Counted from the stretch's first letter, positions 55,143-63,560 are shown. The stretch: 64,000 nt of DNA from Barnesiella intestinihominis YIT 11860 (GCF_000296465.1 NZ_JH815203.1:496001-560000); one strand, 5' to 3'. The notes: generated from the letters alone by a model not told the origin. Numbers and translations: made by a program.

Positions 55143-55375
55143 AACATGAATTTTAGCGAATGCGATGGATTTACATTTCTCCTTCTCCCCTGCCGTGTCC
55201 CGTAGCCTTACGGGGTGCTACGTCAACAGTATAGGAAAGAGACCGAAGAAACGGCAGTTTCTGAGGAGAGGGGTTGAAAAGATTTCATGAGTTTTTTGGG
55301 CTATAAAGATTAACCTCTCTGTCCGACGGACACCTCCCCTATATTTTGCTATGCAAAACACAGGAGAGGAGAATA
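55143..55375 (+). repeat. Structured dispersed repeat, copy 1
   Basis: About 230 bp, closely similar and in the same orientation to 59949-60171. Shared blocks include GCGAATGCGATGGAT, TCTCCTTCTCCCCTGCCGTG, ACGGCAGTTTCTGAGGAGAG and TTTTGCTATGCAAAA (TGT loop in copy 2). Conserved stems: 55199-55205 with 55208-55214, and 55344-55349 with 55353-55358; CTGCCGT also pairs with ACGGCAG. No ORF. It behaves like a REP/MITE-type element. Confidence 0.75.
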
Positions 55376-55460
55376 ATACCTTCCTATATATCGTTAGATT
55401 ATATAAAAGTACAATCCCCTCTGATTTCCTACTGAGAACCTATAAAGGAAAAATGGCACT

Positions 55461-55504
55461 ATAAATAAAAAGAGATGTTCGGTAAAACATCTCTTTTTAT
55501 TTAT
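55461..55504. terminator. Intrinsic terminator of pheT-yebC
   Basis: Perfect 19-bp stem (55461-55479 with 55486-55504), 6-nt loop, A- and T-rich ends; 27 bp past the yebC stop. Confidence 0.9.
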
Positions 55505-55530
55505 TCCACAAGACAGTTGTACTTCTATTT

Positions 55531-56259
55531 TTATTCTTCGTCTTCCTCTTCTTTCATATTGTGGAAAACATTTTGTACATCTTCGTCTTCCTCAAAACGT
55601 TCGATCAACTTTTCGATAGAAGCGCGTTGTTCGGGTGTTACATCTTTCACATCGTTAGGAATACGTTCGAATTCGGCACTGACGATTTCATAACCGGCCT
55701 CTTCGAGATGGTGTTGGATATTATTATTCTCCGAAAACTCGCCATAAAGTACGATTTCTTCCTCATCGGCCTCCACTTCATCGACTCCATAGTCAATCAT
55801 TTCAAGTTCGAGATCCTCCACCGAGACACCCTCTTTGGGTTTGATATGAAACACACATTTGTGGTCGAACAAGAAAGAAAGACTACCGGTCGTTCCCAAC
55901 GATCCTCCGGCTTTATTGAAATAACTGCGCACATTGGCGACAGTACGGGTCGTGTTATCGGTAGCTGTTTCTACGACGATAGCGATACCGAAAGGACCGT
56001 ATCCTTCATAAACCACCTCCTTATAATCGCCAGCATCTTTCGACGAAGCTTTTTTAATAGCCCGTTCTACATTTTCTTTCGGCATATTCGCCGCTTTGGC
56101 ATTCTGCATCAATACACGCAGACGCGGATTGGCATCGGGATCGGGGCCACCGGCTTTAACGGCAATAGAAATTTCTTTCCCAATTTTCGTAAATGTACGG
56201 GCCATATTGCCCCACCGTTTCAATTTTCTGGCTTTACGATATTCAAAAGCTCTTCCCAT
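55531..56259 (-). CDS. yebC: YebC/PmpR (TACO1) family protein
   Basis: 242 aa. Start MGRAFEYRKARKLKRW and TFTKIGKEISIAVKAGGPDPDANPRLR are the family N-terminal block; MPKENVERAIKKAS, YEGYGPFGIAIVVE and GGSLGTTGSLSFLFD follow. The very acidic C-terminus (EEEDEE) is an extension. Long described as a transcriptional regulator; recent work on the family points to relief of ribosome stalling at proline stretches. The gene lies 33 bp downstream of pheT, a translation gene, which suits that role. Confidence 0.95.
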   Translation of the reverse strand: MGRAFEYRKARKLKRWGNMARTFTKIGKEISIAVKAGGPDPDANPRLRVLMQNAKAANMPKENVERAIKKASSKDAGDYKEVVYEGYGPFGIAIVVETATDNTTRTVANVRSYFNKAGGSLGTTGSLSFLFDHKCVFHIKPKEGVSVEDLELEMIDYGVDEVEADEEEIVLYGEFSENNNIQHHLEEAGYEIVSAEFERIPNDVKDVTPEQRASIEKLIERFEEDEDVQNVFHNMKEEEDEE

Positions 56260-56292
56260 AGGATATCTTTACTTATATTTTATTAAATCGAA

Positions 56293-58752
56293 TTATCTTA
56301 GCTGTGCCTCCAATTTCTGTTGAAGATTGGCTATAATTTTATTCATGATAGCATCTATCTGCTTATCGTTAAGCGTCTTATTCTCGTCTTGAAGAATAAA
56401 CGAAACGGCATAGGACTTCTTACCTTCGGGGAGGTTCTTCCCTTCATAAACATCGAAGAGATAGACCTCTTTGAGCAATTTACGCTCGCTTTCCCGAGCC
56501 ACTTTCTCGATATCGGTAAAAGAAACCGCCTGATCGACCAACAAAGCCAAATCCCGTTTCACCGCTTGAAATTTAGGCAATTCACTGTACAATACCGTAT
56601 GTTTCGCAGCCATTTTCATTAGCGAATCCCAATTCAACTCGGCAAAAGAAACCTCGACATCGATATCGAAACGTTTGAGTATCTTATGCGAGACAAGCCC
56701 TATCTTTCCAAGTATCTTTCCTCCCCGGTTGCTATAAGTCAAGGCTACCGAGTAAATCTCGTCGCTTGTCTGTGTCGCAATAATATCACCGGCGATTCCA
56801 AGACGGGCAAAAATATTCTCCACATAAGCCTTCATTTCGTAAACCGAAGATTTCTCATCGGCATGCGCCCAGCTTCCTTCCACCCGATTACCGGTCTGCC
56901 ACAAAGCGAAATGTTTTTCTTCGGAATAGCCCGACAAAACTTTCTCTTCATTATGAGCCTCCGGATCAAAGTAATAACAATTACCACATTCGTAAAAACG
57001 CAAGTTGGCCCGACGACGATTTATATTGTGTGAAATACTTTCCAATCCACCGAATAAAAGGGTTTGGCGCATTACATTCAAGTCATTGCTCAACGGATTA
57101 AGCAAAGCTACACAATGCGCACGAGGCCAAACTTGCAAATCGTCGTAATAAGCGCCACAGGTTAATGAGTTGTTCATGATTTCATTAAACCCGCACCCCG
57201 TGAGCTGTTCCGAAACTAAATTTTGGAACTGGTGACTTTGGTCGGTAACAGTCTTATAAGAAAGGCTGGAATGTACCCGATCGGATATTTCGACATGATT
57301 ATATCCATAGATACGAAGTAAATCTTCTATAACATCGACATCTCGCTGTACATCGACCCTATATGTAGGAACTTGCAACGAAAGTTCCTTTTCTGTTTCA
57401 GAAACGATCTTTATTTCAAGACTGTTCAATATGCTCTTGACCGTATCGGCCGGAATATGTTTCCCGATGAGAGTATCGATTTTTTCATACGTAAGGGTTA
57501 CAGGGAACGGAGCTACCGGATTGGGATATATATCCACAACTTCACCGCAAATCTCACCTCCGGCCAATTCTTTCACCAATAGAGCCGCCCGTTTCAAAGC
57601 ATATAGAGTATCATTAGGATCGACACCACGCTCGAAGCGGAAAGACGAATCGGTATTCAATCCTTGACGGCGAGCTGTCTTACGCACCCATGTGGGATTA
57701 AAGCAAGCCGACTCCAAGAAAATATCGGTCGTATCGTTGGTTACACCCGATTTCAAACCGCCGAACACACCGGCGATACACATCGATTCCTTCTCATTAC
57801 ATATCATTAAGTCGTTGGAGGTCAACGTACGCTCTACCTCATCGAGTGTGACGAATTTCTCACCCTCTACGGCAGGTTTCACGATGACTTTCCCTCCGGC
57901 AATTCGATTCAAATCAAAACAATGCAGCGGTTGTCCGGTAGCATGGAGTATATAATTAGTAATATCCACCACATTATTGATCGGACGCAATCCGATAGCA
58001 GACAAACGTTGCTTCAACCAATCGGGACTTTCTGCCACTTTCACATTCCGCATCGTCACTCCGCTGTACCGGATACATGCTTCATGGTTCGCTACATCGA
58101 CATCGATCCCGCCCTCTTTTCTATCGATAGCGAAATCATTTACCGACGGTCTGTGCAATCCGGCATCTTTACCCCTTTGTGTCAAATAAGCAGCCAAATC
58201 ACGGGCAACGCCATAATGCGAAGCTGCATCGATACGATTCGGGGTAATATCCACTTCGAGGACATAATCGCTCTTTATATTATAATAGTCTTTGGCCAGT
58301 GTGCCGGGCTTTACCTCTCCCGGCAACACGATAATGCCATCGTGCGAAGTTCCTATACCTATTTCGTCTTCGGCACAAATCATACCGAAAGATTCCACTC
58401 CGCGAATCTTCGATTTTTTAATCGTAAAACTTTCTTCACCACTATACAAAACAGTACCCAACGTAGCCACTACCACGTATTGTCCCGCCGCGACATTCGC
58501 AGCTCCACACACGATTTGAACAGGCTCGGATTCCCCCAAATCCACGGTCGTAATGTGCAAATGATCTGAGTTGGGGTGTTCCTCACAAGTGAGAACCTTA
58601 CCGATAACCAGCCCGTTAAGGCCGCCCTTGATGGTTTGCACCTCTTCAATTCCACCGGTCTCCAAACCGATAGAGGTGAGAGCTGCCGAAAGTTCCTCGG
58701 GAGAAAGGTCAAAATTCACGTAATCTTTCAACCAATTATACGAAATATTCAT
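56293..58752 (-). CDS. pheT: Phenylalanine-tRNA ligase beta subunit
   Basis: 819 aa, full length. N-terminal tRNA-binding (OB) domain with ECEEHPNSDHLHITTVD and IVCGAANVAAGQYVVVA; B3/4 editing domain with ALKSGVTNDT-type turn and SFRFERGVDPN; B5 domain; a catalytic-like core with ENIFARLGI; and the C-terminal ferredoxin-fold anticodon domain (PKFQAVKRDLALLVD ... VSFILQDENKTLNDKQID). It charges tRNA-Phe together with PheS, which is not in the window. Upstream is a consensus promoter at 58824-58831; yebC follows in the same unit. Confidence 0.97.
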   Translation of the reverse strand: MNISYNWLKDYVNFDLSPEELSAALTSIGLETGGIEEVQTIKGGLNGLVIGKVLTCEEHPNSDHLHITTVDLGESEPVQIVCGAANVAAGQYVVVATLGTVLYSGEESFTIKKSKIRGVESFGMICAEDEIGIGTSHDGIIVLPGEVKPGTLAKDYYNIKSDYVLEVDITPNRIDAASHYGVARDLAAYLTQRGKDAGLHRPSVNDFAIDRKEGGIDVDVANHEACIRYSGVTMRNVKVAESPDWLKQRLSAIGLRPINNVVDITNYILHATGQPLHCFDLNRIAGGKVIVKPAVEGEKFVTLDEVERTLTSNDLMICNEKESMCIAGVFGGLKSGVTNDTTDIFLESACFNPTWVRKTARRQGLNTDSSFRFERGVDPNDTLYALKRAALLVKELAGGEICGEVVDIYPNPVAPFPVTLTYEKIDTLIGKHIPADTVKSILNSLEIKIVSETEKELSLQVPTYRVDVQRDVDVIEDLLRIYGYNHVEISDRVHSSLSYKTVTDQSHQFQNLVSEQLTGCGFNEIMNNSLTCGAYYDDLQVWPRAHCVALLNPLSNDLNVMRQTLLFGGLESISHNINRRRANLRFYECGNCYYFDPEAHNEEKVLSGYSEEKHFALWQTGNRVEGSWAHADEKSSVYEMKAYVENIFARLGIAGDIIATQTSDEIYSVALTYSNRGGKILGKIGLVSHKILKRFDIDVEVSFAELNWDSLMKMAAKHTVLYSELPKFQAVKRDLALLVDQAVSFTDIEKVARESERKLLKEVYLFDVYEGKNLPEGKKSYAVSFILQDENKTLNDKQIDAIMNKIIANLQQKLEAQLR

Positions 58753-58823
58753 AACGAACTAATTTTATCTTCTTTCTAAAAAACGCCGAAAAAGCCTTGA
58801 AAAAGCTCTTCCGAAAATTTTGC

Positions 58824-58856
58824 CAAAGTTAATAAGAAACTGTTTAAAAAGCCAAG
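58824..58856 (-). promoter_or_regulatory. pheT promoter
   Basis: On the minus strand TAACTTTG (plus 58824-58831) as -7; near -33 is CTTG (plus 58853-58856), 21-bp spacer. The leader is about 65 nt; no tRNA-type attenuator structure was evident. Confidence 0.6.
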
Positions 58857-58885
58857 CTATCGACTAATTTAAAAGGTTCTAAAAG

Positions 58886-59830
58886 CTATTTCTCAGCAGT
58901 ATTTATTCTATTTGTCCCCGATGTTATCGACAAGAATCGAGCCGGTATGGGAGTCTCGAAATTCATCTCACGCCGTGTTACCGGGTGAGCAAAGCGTAAT
59001 TTAACCGCATGTAGAGCCACACGTCCCAAAGGACTGCCATGCGCACCGTATTTGCGATCTCCGATAATACTATGACCGAGATCGTGCATGTGAACCCGTA
59101 TCTGATTTTTACGTCCCGTCTCCAAATCGAGTTCTACCAACGAAAAACGGCTGTTACCTCCCAATACCTTATAACGAGTAATCGCCAACTGCCCCTCATC
59201 GGGATTATCGGTCGAATAAACTTGGAAAGCCGCATTTTCGGTCAAATAGGAACGAACCATTCCCTCGGGTTGCTCCATCACGCCCTCTACTACTGCTACA
59301 TATTTACGTTCCAATACGATATTGTGCCAATTATGCTGCAACTGTTCCTGTATTCCTTTGCTTTTGGCAAACATCATCAAACCCGACGTATCCCTGTCGA
59401 GACGATGCACGATGAACAGCTTGTTCTCCGGGTTCTGGGATTTCACATAATCGCTGAGTATACTATATGCCGTTCCGGTCTTTATACGTTCTGTCGACAT
59501 CGAAAGCAATCCATACCCCTTATCTATGACAATGATATACTCATCTTCATAAACCATCTTCAAACGATTGTGTTTAAACACACTGAAACCTCGCTTAAAA
59601 TTAATTTTCAATTCGTCCCCAACATGCAACATCGTGTCGAATTGGGTAACCGGCATATCATTGACAGCGACTTGCCGGTGAGACAGATAAGATTTGACTG
59701 TCGTGCGGCTTTTGTCTCCAAACAAAGTCAATAGATAATTCAGCAATGTATCGTCGTGCTCTACTTTGAAACGCTTGATATCTTTTTCGGAAAACCGACG
59801 TAAAGGCCGTTTATCGGAAGGTTGGCGCAT
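58886..59830 (-). CDS. RluA-family 23S rRNA/tRNA pseudouridine synthase
   Basis: 314 aa from ATG 59830 (MRQPSDKRPLRR); the open frame extends 16 codons up through the promoter and is rejected. N-terminal S4 RNA-binding domain (~25-85: LLNYLLTLFGDKSRTTVKSYLSHRQVAVN). The catalytic motif HRLDRDTSG contains the nucleophilic Asp; GRKNQIRVHMHDLGHSIIGDRKYG is the conserved C-terminal block. The exact uridine target cannot be assigned by eye, so no symbol is given. Confidence 0.92.
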   Translation of the reverse strand: MRQPSDKRPLRRFSEKDIKRFKVEHDDTLLNYLLTLFGDKSRTTVKSYLSHRQVAVNDMPVTQFDTMLHVGDELKINFKRGFSVFKHNRLKMVYEDEYIIVIDKGYGLLSMSTERIKTGTAYSILSDYVKSQNPENKLFIVHRLDRDTSGLMMFAKSKGIQEQLQHNWHNIVLERKYVAVVEGVMEQPEGMVRSYLTENAAFQVYSTDNPDEGQLAITRYKVLGGNSRFSLVELDLETGRKNQIRVHMHDLGHSIIGDRKYGAHGSPLGRVALHAVKLRFAHPVTRREMNFETPIPARFLSITSGTNRINTAEK

Positions 59831-59847
59831 ATTATTTATTTTTTGTG

Positions 59848-59879
59848 CAAAGATAGTGTAAACCAAGAGCAGAAACAAA
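59848..59879 (-). promoter_or_regulatory. Promoter of the RluA-family gene
   Basis: On the minus strand, TTTG (plus 59876-59879), 20 bp, TATCTTTG (plus 59848-59855): perfect. It fixes the gene start at 59830. Confidence 0.88.
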
Positions 59880-59948
59880 TTTATTTGGAAATGCCGAAGT
59901 ATAACCTATTTTCGCATTAACACGGTCCTATAAAAAACAGTGGGGATA

Positions 59949-60171
59949 GACATAAATTTTGGCGAATGCGATGGATTGCATTTCTCCTTCTCCCCTGCCG
60001 TGTCCCGTAACATTACGGGGTGCTGCATTAGCAATATAGGAGAGACACCGAAGAAACGGCAGTTTCTGAGGAGAGGGGTTGAAAAGATTTTATAGACTTT
60101 TTGGCTGTAAGGGTTAACCCCTCCGTCCTGCGGCCCCCTTTATTTTGCTGTGCAAAACACAGAGGAGGAGG
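59949..60171 (+). repeat. Structured dispersed repeat, copy 2
   Basis: Direct copy of 55143-55375, about 4.8 kb away, with some divergence. The stems are kept: 60004-60010 pairs with 60013-60019 (where copy 1 has a G-T pair at one position, copy 2 has A-T), and 60143-60148 pairs with 60152-60157. It fills the 429-bp gap between the RluA-family gene and the ubiquitin-like operon; the remaining bases show no gene. Confidence 0.75.
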
Positions 60172-60259
60172 TTTAATTCAATCGCAAAGACAACTCCACT
60201 TCTCTCTTTTTTATATGCTTCGAAAAGGTGTAAATATTAGTATAAACCATGCCCATTTT

Positions 60260-60634
60260 CTAATCGGGCAACATTCCCAATTTATCGGCGACACCCACGA
60301 CAAGTCCCCACACAAAGAAACTGACGACACCGGCAATTAACGCAGAGAAAAAACCATCGCTAATCCAAACAGAGATCACCGTAACGATAATACTCAACAA
60401 TCCTCCATACAAAATGATATACCCCATAGCCTTCCATATGAAAACCACAGCCGATAAAATAAAAGCCAACACAGACCAAACAAAACCGAAAAATCGAGAA
60501 AAACCATCGCCTACCCTTCGCCAAAACGAACGCCTCGGCCGGTGAGGATATTGCGGCCTTCCCTGTGAAATGATTTCACCGGTCGACATATTCACACGAG
60601 TCCCGTTACGCAACGTAATGATACGATCGCCCAT
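60260..60634 (-). CDS. Small membrane protein of the ubiquitin-like conjugation operon
   Basis: 124 aa. The first ~22 residues (MGDRIITLRNGTRVNMSTGE) form a short soluble hairpin-like head. Next comes a basic Pro/Arg segment (RPQYPHRPRRSFWRR), then three to four hydrophobic helices from ~45 to 120 with Phe/Trp/Gly-rich faces. It lies 11 bp after the E1 gene, last in the operon. No family recognised. It could be an inner-membrane effector, an anchor, or the target of conjugation; the sequence alone does not say. Confidence 0.7.
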   Translation of the reverse strand: MGDRIITLRNGTRVNMSTGEIISQGRPQYPHRPRRSFWRRVGDGFSRFFGFVWSVLAFILSAVVFIWKAMGYIILYGGLLSIIVTVISVWISDGFFSALIAGVVSFFVWGLVVGVADKLGMLPD

Positions 60635-60645
60635 AGCCCCAAAAA

Positions 60646-61878
60646 CTATCTACACTCCAAGCACTCGGAATCTTTTTTCAATTTTACTCCATACCAACGG
60701 AGTATCGTCAAATGTCTATTCGGATTCCGATTGAATGGAGCCCAGTTGGCAAATTGGAAATCCCGACGATTGGCCCAAATATAATAATCATAGGTCAACT
60801 CTTCTATCAGCGAAGATATGCCACACTCGATTCCACGAGATAGCTCGTTCAATGCCAATTTTACCATCATATTGTTAATCGGTGCGATATCGGTCGATAA
60901 TCCCACCTGAACCATCGCATGAGCATCCTCGTCCGACACATATGCCGGTATAACTCCCAACTCTCTGGCCCGACGCACATCGGTAATCTCGTCATTCTGA
61001 TGATAAATAGGATTCCCCGTCAAGCAGGCATAACACGGTCCACCCGGTCTTACGCGTAATATATCGCCACCCTCGGCGCGAGTGACAGCCCGGCCAAACA
61101 ATCCCACTTTACCCAATTTCACCAAACGGGCATTGATGTTATATCTGCTCGCATACTCGTCCGTCGCAGCTATGGTAAGATCCGATTCTGCCACACATTT
61201 TTCAAGAATATCGAGATGCTTATTCATATCGATATCGTAGGTCTCTACTTGCGCATACGGATTTTTCAATAATATGGCATCTTTCACGGCATTTACTTTG
61301 AGCCGTCCCAATTCGTTCACCCCACAGATATGACGAGCGATATTGTGCAATTCTATACGATCGAAATCCATCAGTATAAAATGCCCTACACCGGCTTTCG
61401 CCAACTCGACGGCAATAGGTGCGCCACCGCTGCCTAACCCTACGATAAGGACCTTTTTCGCCTCCAACGCTCCCACTTCGAGTAGCCCTTTACTGCGAGT
61501 ATAAAGCTCACTCTTGCGAGGCACATATTTCACAACCGCCTCGATGATTCTTCCGTCATCGACAATAAAAGCACGAGAGCTGACGTTCGTGTCTTCGACA
61601 TGAATGCAAACAATAACGACCGGAACTCGTTTTGCCTCTTCCGGCATCGATGCATAAACAGACAAAGCCACATCTTCGGCCTTTTCATAATCGTCAGTAT
61701 CGACTACCCGAAAGAGACAAGGCATGGAATATCCTGTCGGAGCCACCTGCGGATACTTGATGTAGACATGGTAAACCTGTTCGCCTTTCCACTCAAAAGC
61801 AGCGCCGAAACATTGTGATTGCCCGCTATTCCAAAAATCCTGCAAATGATCCTGATAAATGTACACTATCGGTTCCAT
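60646..61878 (-). CDS. E1-like ubiquitin-activating enzyme (ThiF/MoeB fold) with extra N-terminal domain
   Basis: 410 aa. Residues 1-135 are an unrecognised alpha/beta domain. The ThiF/E1 adenylation domain follows: VLIVGLGSGGAPIAVELAKAG (GLGSGG at 147-152, ATP loop), MDFDRIELHNIARH (Asp and Arg for Mg-ATP), NPYAQVETYDID and AATDEYASR (D240). Zinc ligands are C282 and C285 (PCYAC) and C406 and C409 at the very C-terminus (CLEC). This class adenylates the C-terminal glycine of a ubiquitin-like protein and passes it to E2. Further cysteines exist (C185, C228, C352); the thioester Cys is not evident. Encoded 6 bp after the 69-aa gene, in one operon with E2 and JAB genes. Confidence 0.88.
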   Translation of the reverse strand: MEPIVYIYQDHLQDFWNSGQSQCFGAAFEWKGEQVYHVYIKYPQVAPTGYSMPCLFRVVDTDDYEKAEDVALSVYASMPEEAKRVPVVIVCIHVEDTNVSSRAFIVDDGRIIEAVVKYVPRKSELYTRSKGLLEVGALEAKKVLIVGLGSGGAPIAVELAKAGVGHFILMDFDRIELHNIARHICGVNELGRLKVNAVKDAILLKNPYAQVETYDIDMNKHLDILEKCVAESDLTIAATDEYASRYNINARLVKLGKVGLFGRAVTRAEGGDILRVRPGGPCYACLTGNPIYHQNDEITDVRRARELGVIPAYVSDEDAHAMVQVGLSTDIAPINNMMVKLALNELSRGIECGISSLIEELTYDYYIWANRRDFQFANWAPFNRNPNRHLTILRWYGVKLKKDSECLECR

Positions 61879-61884
61879 AGCACC

Positions 61885-62094
61885 TTATTCTTTATCATTA
61901 TAATAAGGTTTGGTTCCTATTGTCGTGCCCACTTTTTCCTTTCCGCTTTTTTCCGCTTCATCGGGAGTCATCGCTTCCAGTTCTCCATCGTCTCCGATAA
62001 CCAATTCTACTTCTCTACGTCCACTGTTGGTTTGAGCCAGAGCTTCACCCAAATCTTCACAATCGTCAGTTTGTTTTTTTCCAAATAGTCCCAT
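61885..62094 (-). CDS. Small acidic protein between E2 and E1 genes, 69 aa
   Basis: Not recognised. Sequence order: MGLFGKK head, acidic DDCEDLGEAL, a possible strand pair REVELVIGDDGELEAM, a helix TPDEAEK, and a tail GTTIGTKPYYNDKE. It has no C-terminal Gly-Gly and seems too short for a full beta-grasp fold. It occupies the slot where a modifier or dedicated target would be expected: 23 bp after the E2 gene and 6 bp before E1. Possible roles are a processed modifier (internal Gly at GTTIG), an adaptor or a substrate. Coding status is supported by tight spacing and lack of overlap. Confidence 0.65.
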   Translation of the reverse strand: MGLFGKKQTDDCEDLGEALAQTNSGRREVELVIGDDGELEAMTPDEAEKSGKEKVGTTIGTKPYYNDKE

Positions 62095-62117
62095 AGTTAG
62101 TTATATTCTTTAATAGA

Positions 62118-62561
62118 TTAATAATTTGCCCCTTTCAAAAATTCATCGAGCGTCTTTCCCGTTTTCAGATGACATTCATACATTTCGAGCCAAATGCGAA
62201 CCTTAATAATAATCTGATACAAAGTTATTCGATTCGGAGCCCAATCCTCATAACCGTAATGGCAAACCCTCACACAGCCGTTTTCTCCGGTAAGCGTATG
62301 CATACTGTGACTGGCTTGCAGCATACTACCGCCGGAACGCGTCAACAAGGGTTTAGGACTCGTAATAAAAACCTTCGGTATATTATAGGGATAATTGTCC
62401 GAAAGGTCTATTTTCACCACGTAACATCGTAGAGAATTAGTCTGAATGGCGACCGCCAAATACGGATACGGCGTGTCCATATCCATAAATTTGTACTGTT
62501 TCGATTTTATCGTCGAATTTTGCAATACACCTAATTCTATTTGATATCTGTCATAAGTCAT
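62118..62561 (-). CDS. E2-like (UBC-fold) conjugating enzyme
   Basis: 147 aa, single UBC fold. The hydrophobic core strand and turn NYPYNIPKVFI (56-66) match the YPxxPPxV hallmark. H88 in MHTLTGENGC aligns with the conserved His upstream of the active site, and C96 or C100 (GCVRVCH) is the catalytic cysteine candidate. W107 and P109 (EDWAPNRITL) correspond to the W-x-P turn after it, and VRIWLEMYECH is the following helix. It would carry the modifier as a thioester from E1 to a target. The start codon overlaps the JAB stop by 4 bases (ATGA), which implies coupled translation. Confidence 0.85.
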   Translation of the reverse strand: MTYDRYQIELGVLQNSTIKSKQYKFMDMDTPYPYLAVAIQTNSLRCYVVKIDLSDNYPYNIPKVFITSPKPLLTRSGGSMLQASHSMHTLTGENGCVRVCHYGYEDWAPNRITLYQIIIKVRIWLEMYECHLKTGKTLDEFLKGANY

Positions 62562-63508
62562 ATCGATAAATATTTTAAACTGTTAATAACCGATTGTCCC
62601 ATCTCTGAAAACGACGAAAGCCAGTGAGGTGTACCGTTTTTTCCCAATGCCCCTAAGCTCCAAGAAGTAGTTTCTCCCGCTTCATACCGGACAACGTAAG
62701 GCGCCCGATTCGGAAAATCTTTATCGAAAACAATCCTCCAAGAAGACCGGCGAGGTATATCGAATCTGATTTCAATAGTCATGTCATCTACTTTCAACAG
62801 TTTCACATCAGAATATTTCGACTGTATATAAGAGACGATACGCTTCAACTGCAAACGGTTTTCTTTATTATTCAACCAAAAACCGGTATCGAACTTCACG
62901 CCATTCTCCGGCGGCATCTGTTGTACCGGAATCATATTCAACTCATGATACACAGCCTCTTTGACCTGCGGCATTATCACAGAATCCCGATAAGCCGTAT
63001 CATAACGACTCCTTACCGAACCGTCTCCTTGCACCACATTCCACGGCACTAAGTTCATCTTTACCCCTTCACCTGTGCATACAAAAGAAAAAGCATTGAC
63101 AGAGGCCCCTGCCCTATCGCAAATTCCAATAGCCAATATACACCGCGACAGCCCGTCTGCCAGCATACCCTCTTGTATCGATTGCACATCGCCTCCGCTC
63201 GGATACGACAATCCCAAACCATGATGCGAATGCCACACACCGATATGGGAGAGATGGTACTCTTCGAATAATCTATCGGCATGCAACTGCAAATAATCAG
63301 CATCTTGTATAAAACTGGTAAAACGACAGACCGACCTTCTACCGGGACCCAATACATACATGATTACGGCATCTCCGTTCGGCGTCCAATAGCCCAACAA
63401 ATTACCTCCGGTTTCCATGTGAGGAGAATCCAATATTGTCCTCGCCATGAAATCTAATTCCCCCCGATAAATATATACGCCCCCATGAGCTATTCGCCCG
63501 ATATCCAT
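62558..63508 (-). CDS. JAB/JAMM isopeptidase fused to a UBC/RWD-like domain
   Basis: 316 aa from ATG 63508; the frame opens at a TTG nine codons earlier, discounted. The N-terminal JAB domain (~5-150) has a full zinc motif: E32 in METGGNLLG, H93 and H95 in WHSHHG, S104 and D107 in PSGGD. It is therefore likely an active isopeptidase or modifier-processing enzyme. The C-terminal ~115 residues contain IEIRFDIPRRSSWRIVFDKDFPNRAPYVV split by a short turn. The FPNRAPYV portion copies the UBC/RWD strand-turn hallmark, but no catalytic Cys follows, so it is a pseudo-E2 or RWD-like docking module. It is first in the operon. Confidence 0.88.
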   Translation of the reverse strand: MDIGRIAHGGVYIYRGELDFMARTILDSPHMETGGNLLGYWTPNGDAVIMYVLGPGRRSVCRFTSFIQDADYLQLHADRLFEEYHLSHIGVWHSHHGLGLSYPSGGDVQSIQEGMLADGLSRCILAIGICDRAGASVNAFSFVCTGEGVKMNLVPWNVVQGDGSVRSRYDTAYRDSVIMPQVKEAVYHELNMIPVQQMPPENGVKFDTGFWLNNKENRLQLKRIVSYIQSKYSDVKLLKVDDMTIEIRFDIPRRSSWRIVFDKDFPNRAPYVVRYEAGETTSWSLGALGKNGTPHWLSSFSEMGQSVINSLKYLSI

Positions 63509-63560
63509 AATCTCTTGTTTTTCATGATTACGCAATATAAATAAAAAATATCGACATTTA

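Noticed and set aside
61885-62094. PRTRC-C or BilA-type ubiquitin-like protein
   Set aside because: Too short, no C-terminal glycine and no clear five-strand beta-grasp pattern; none of the other PRTRC proteins is present.
60260-63508. Type II CBASS
   Set aside because: E1 and E2 are separate proteins rather than a Cap2-type fusion, and no cyclic-nucleotide synthase (CD-NTase) gene is next to them.
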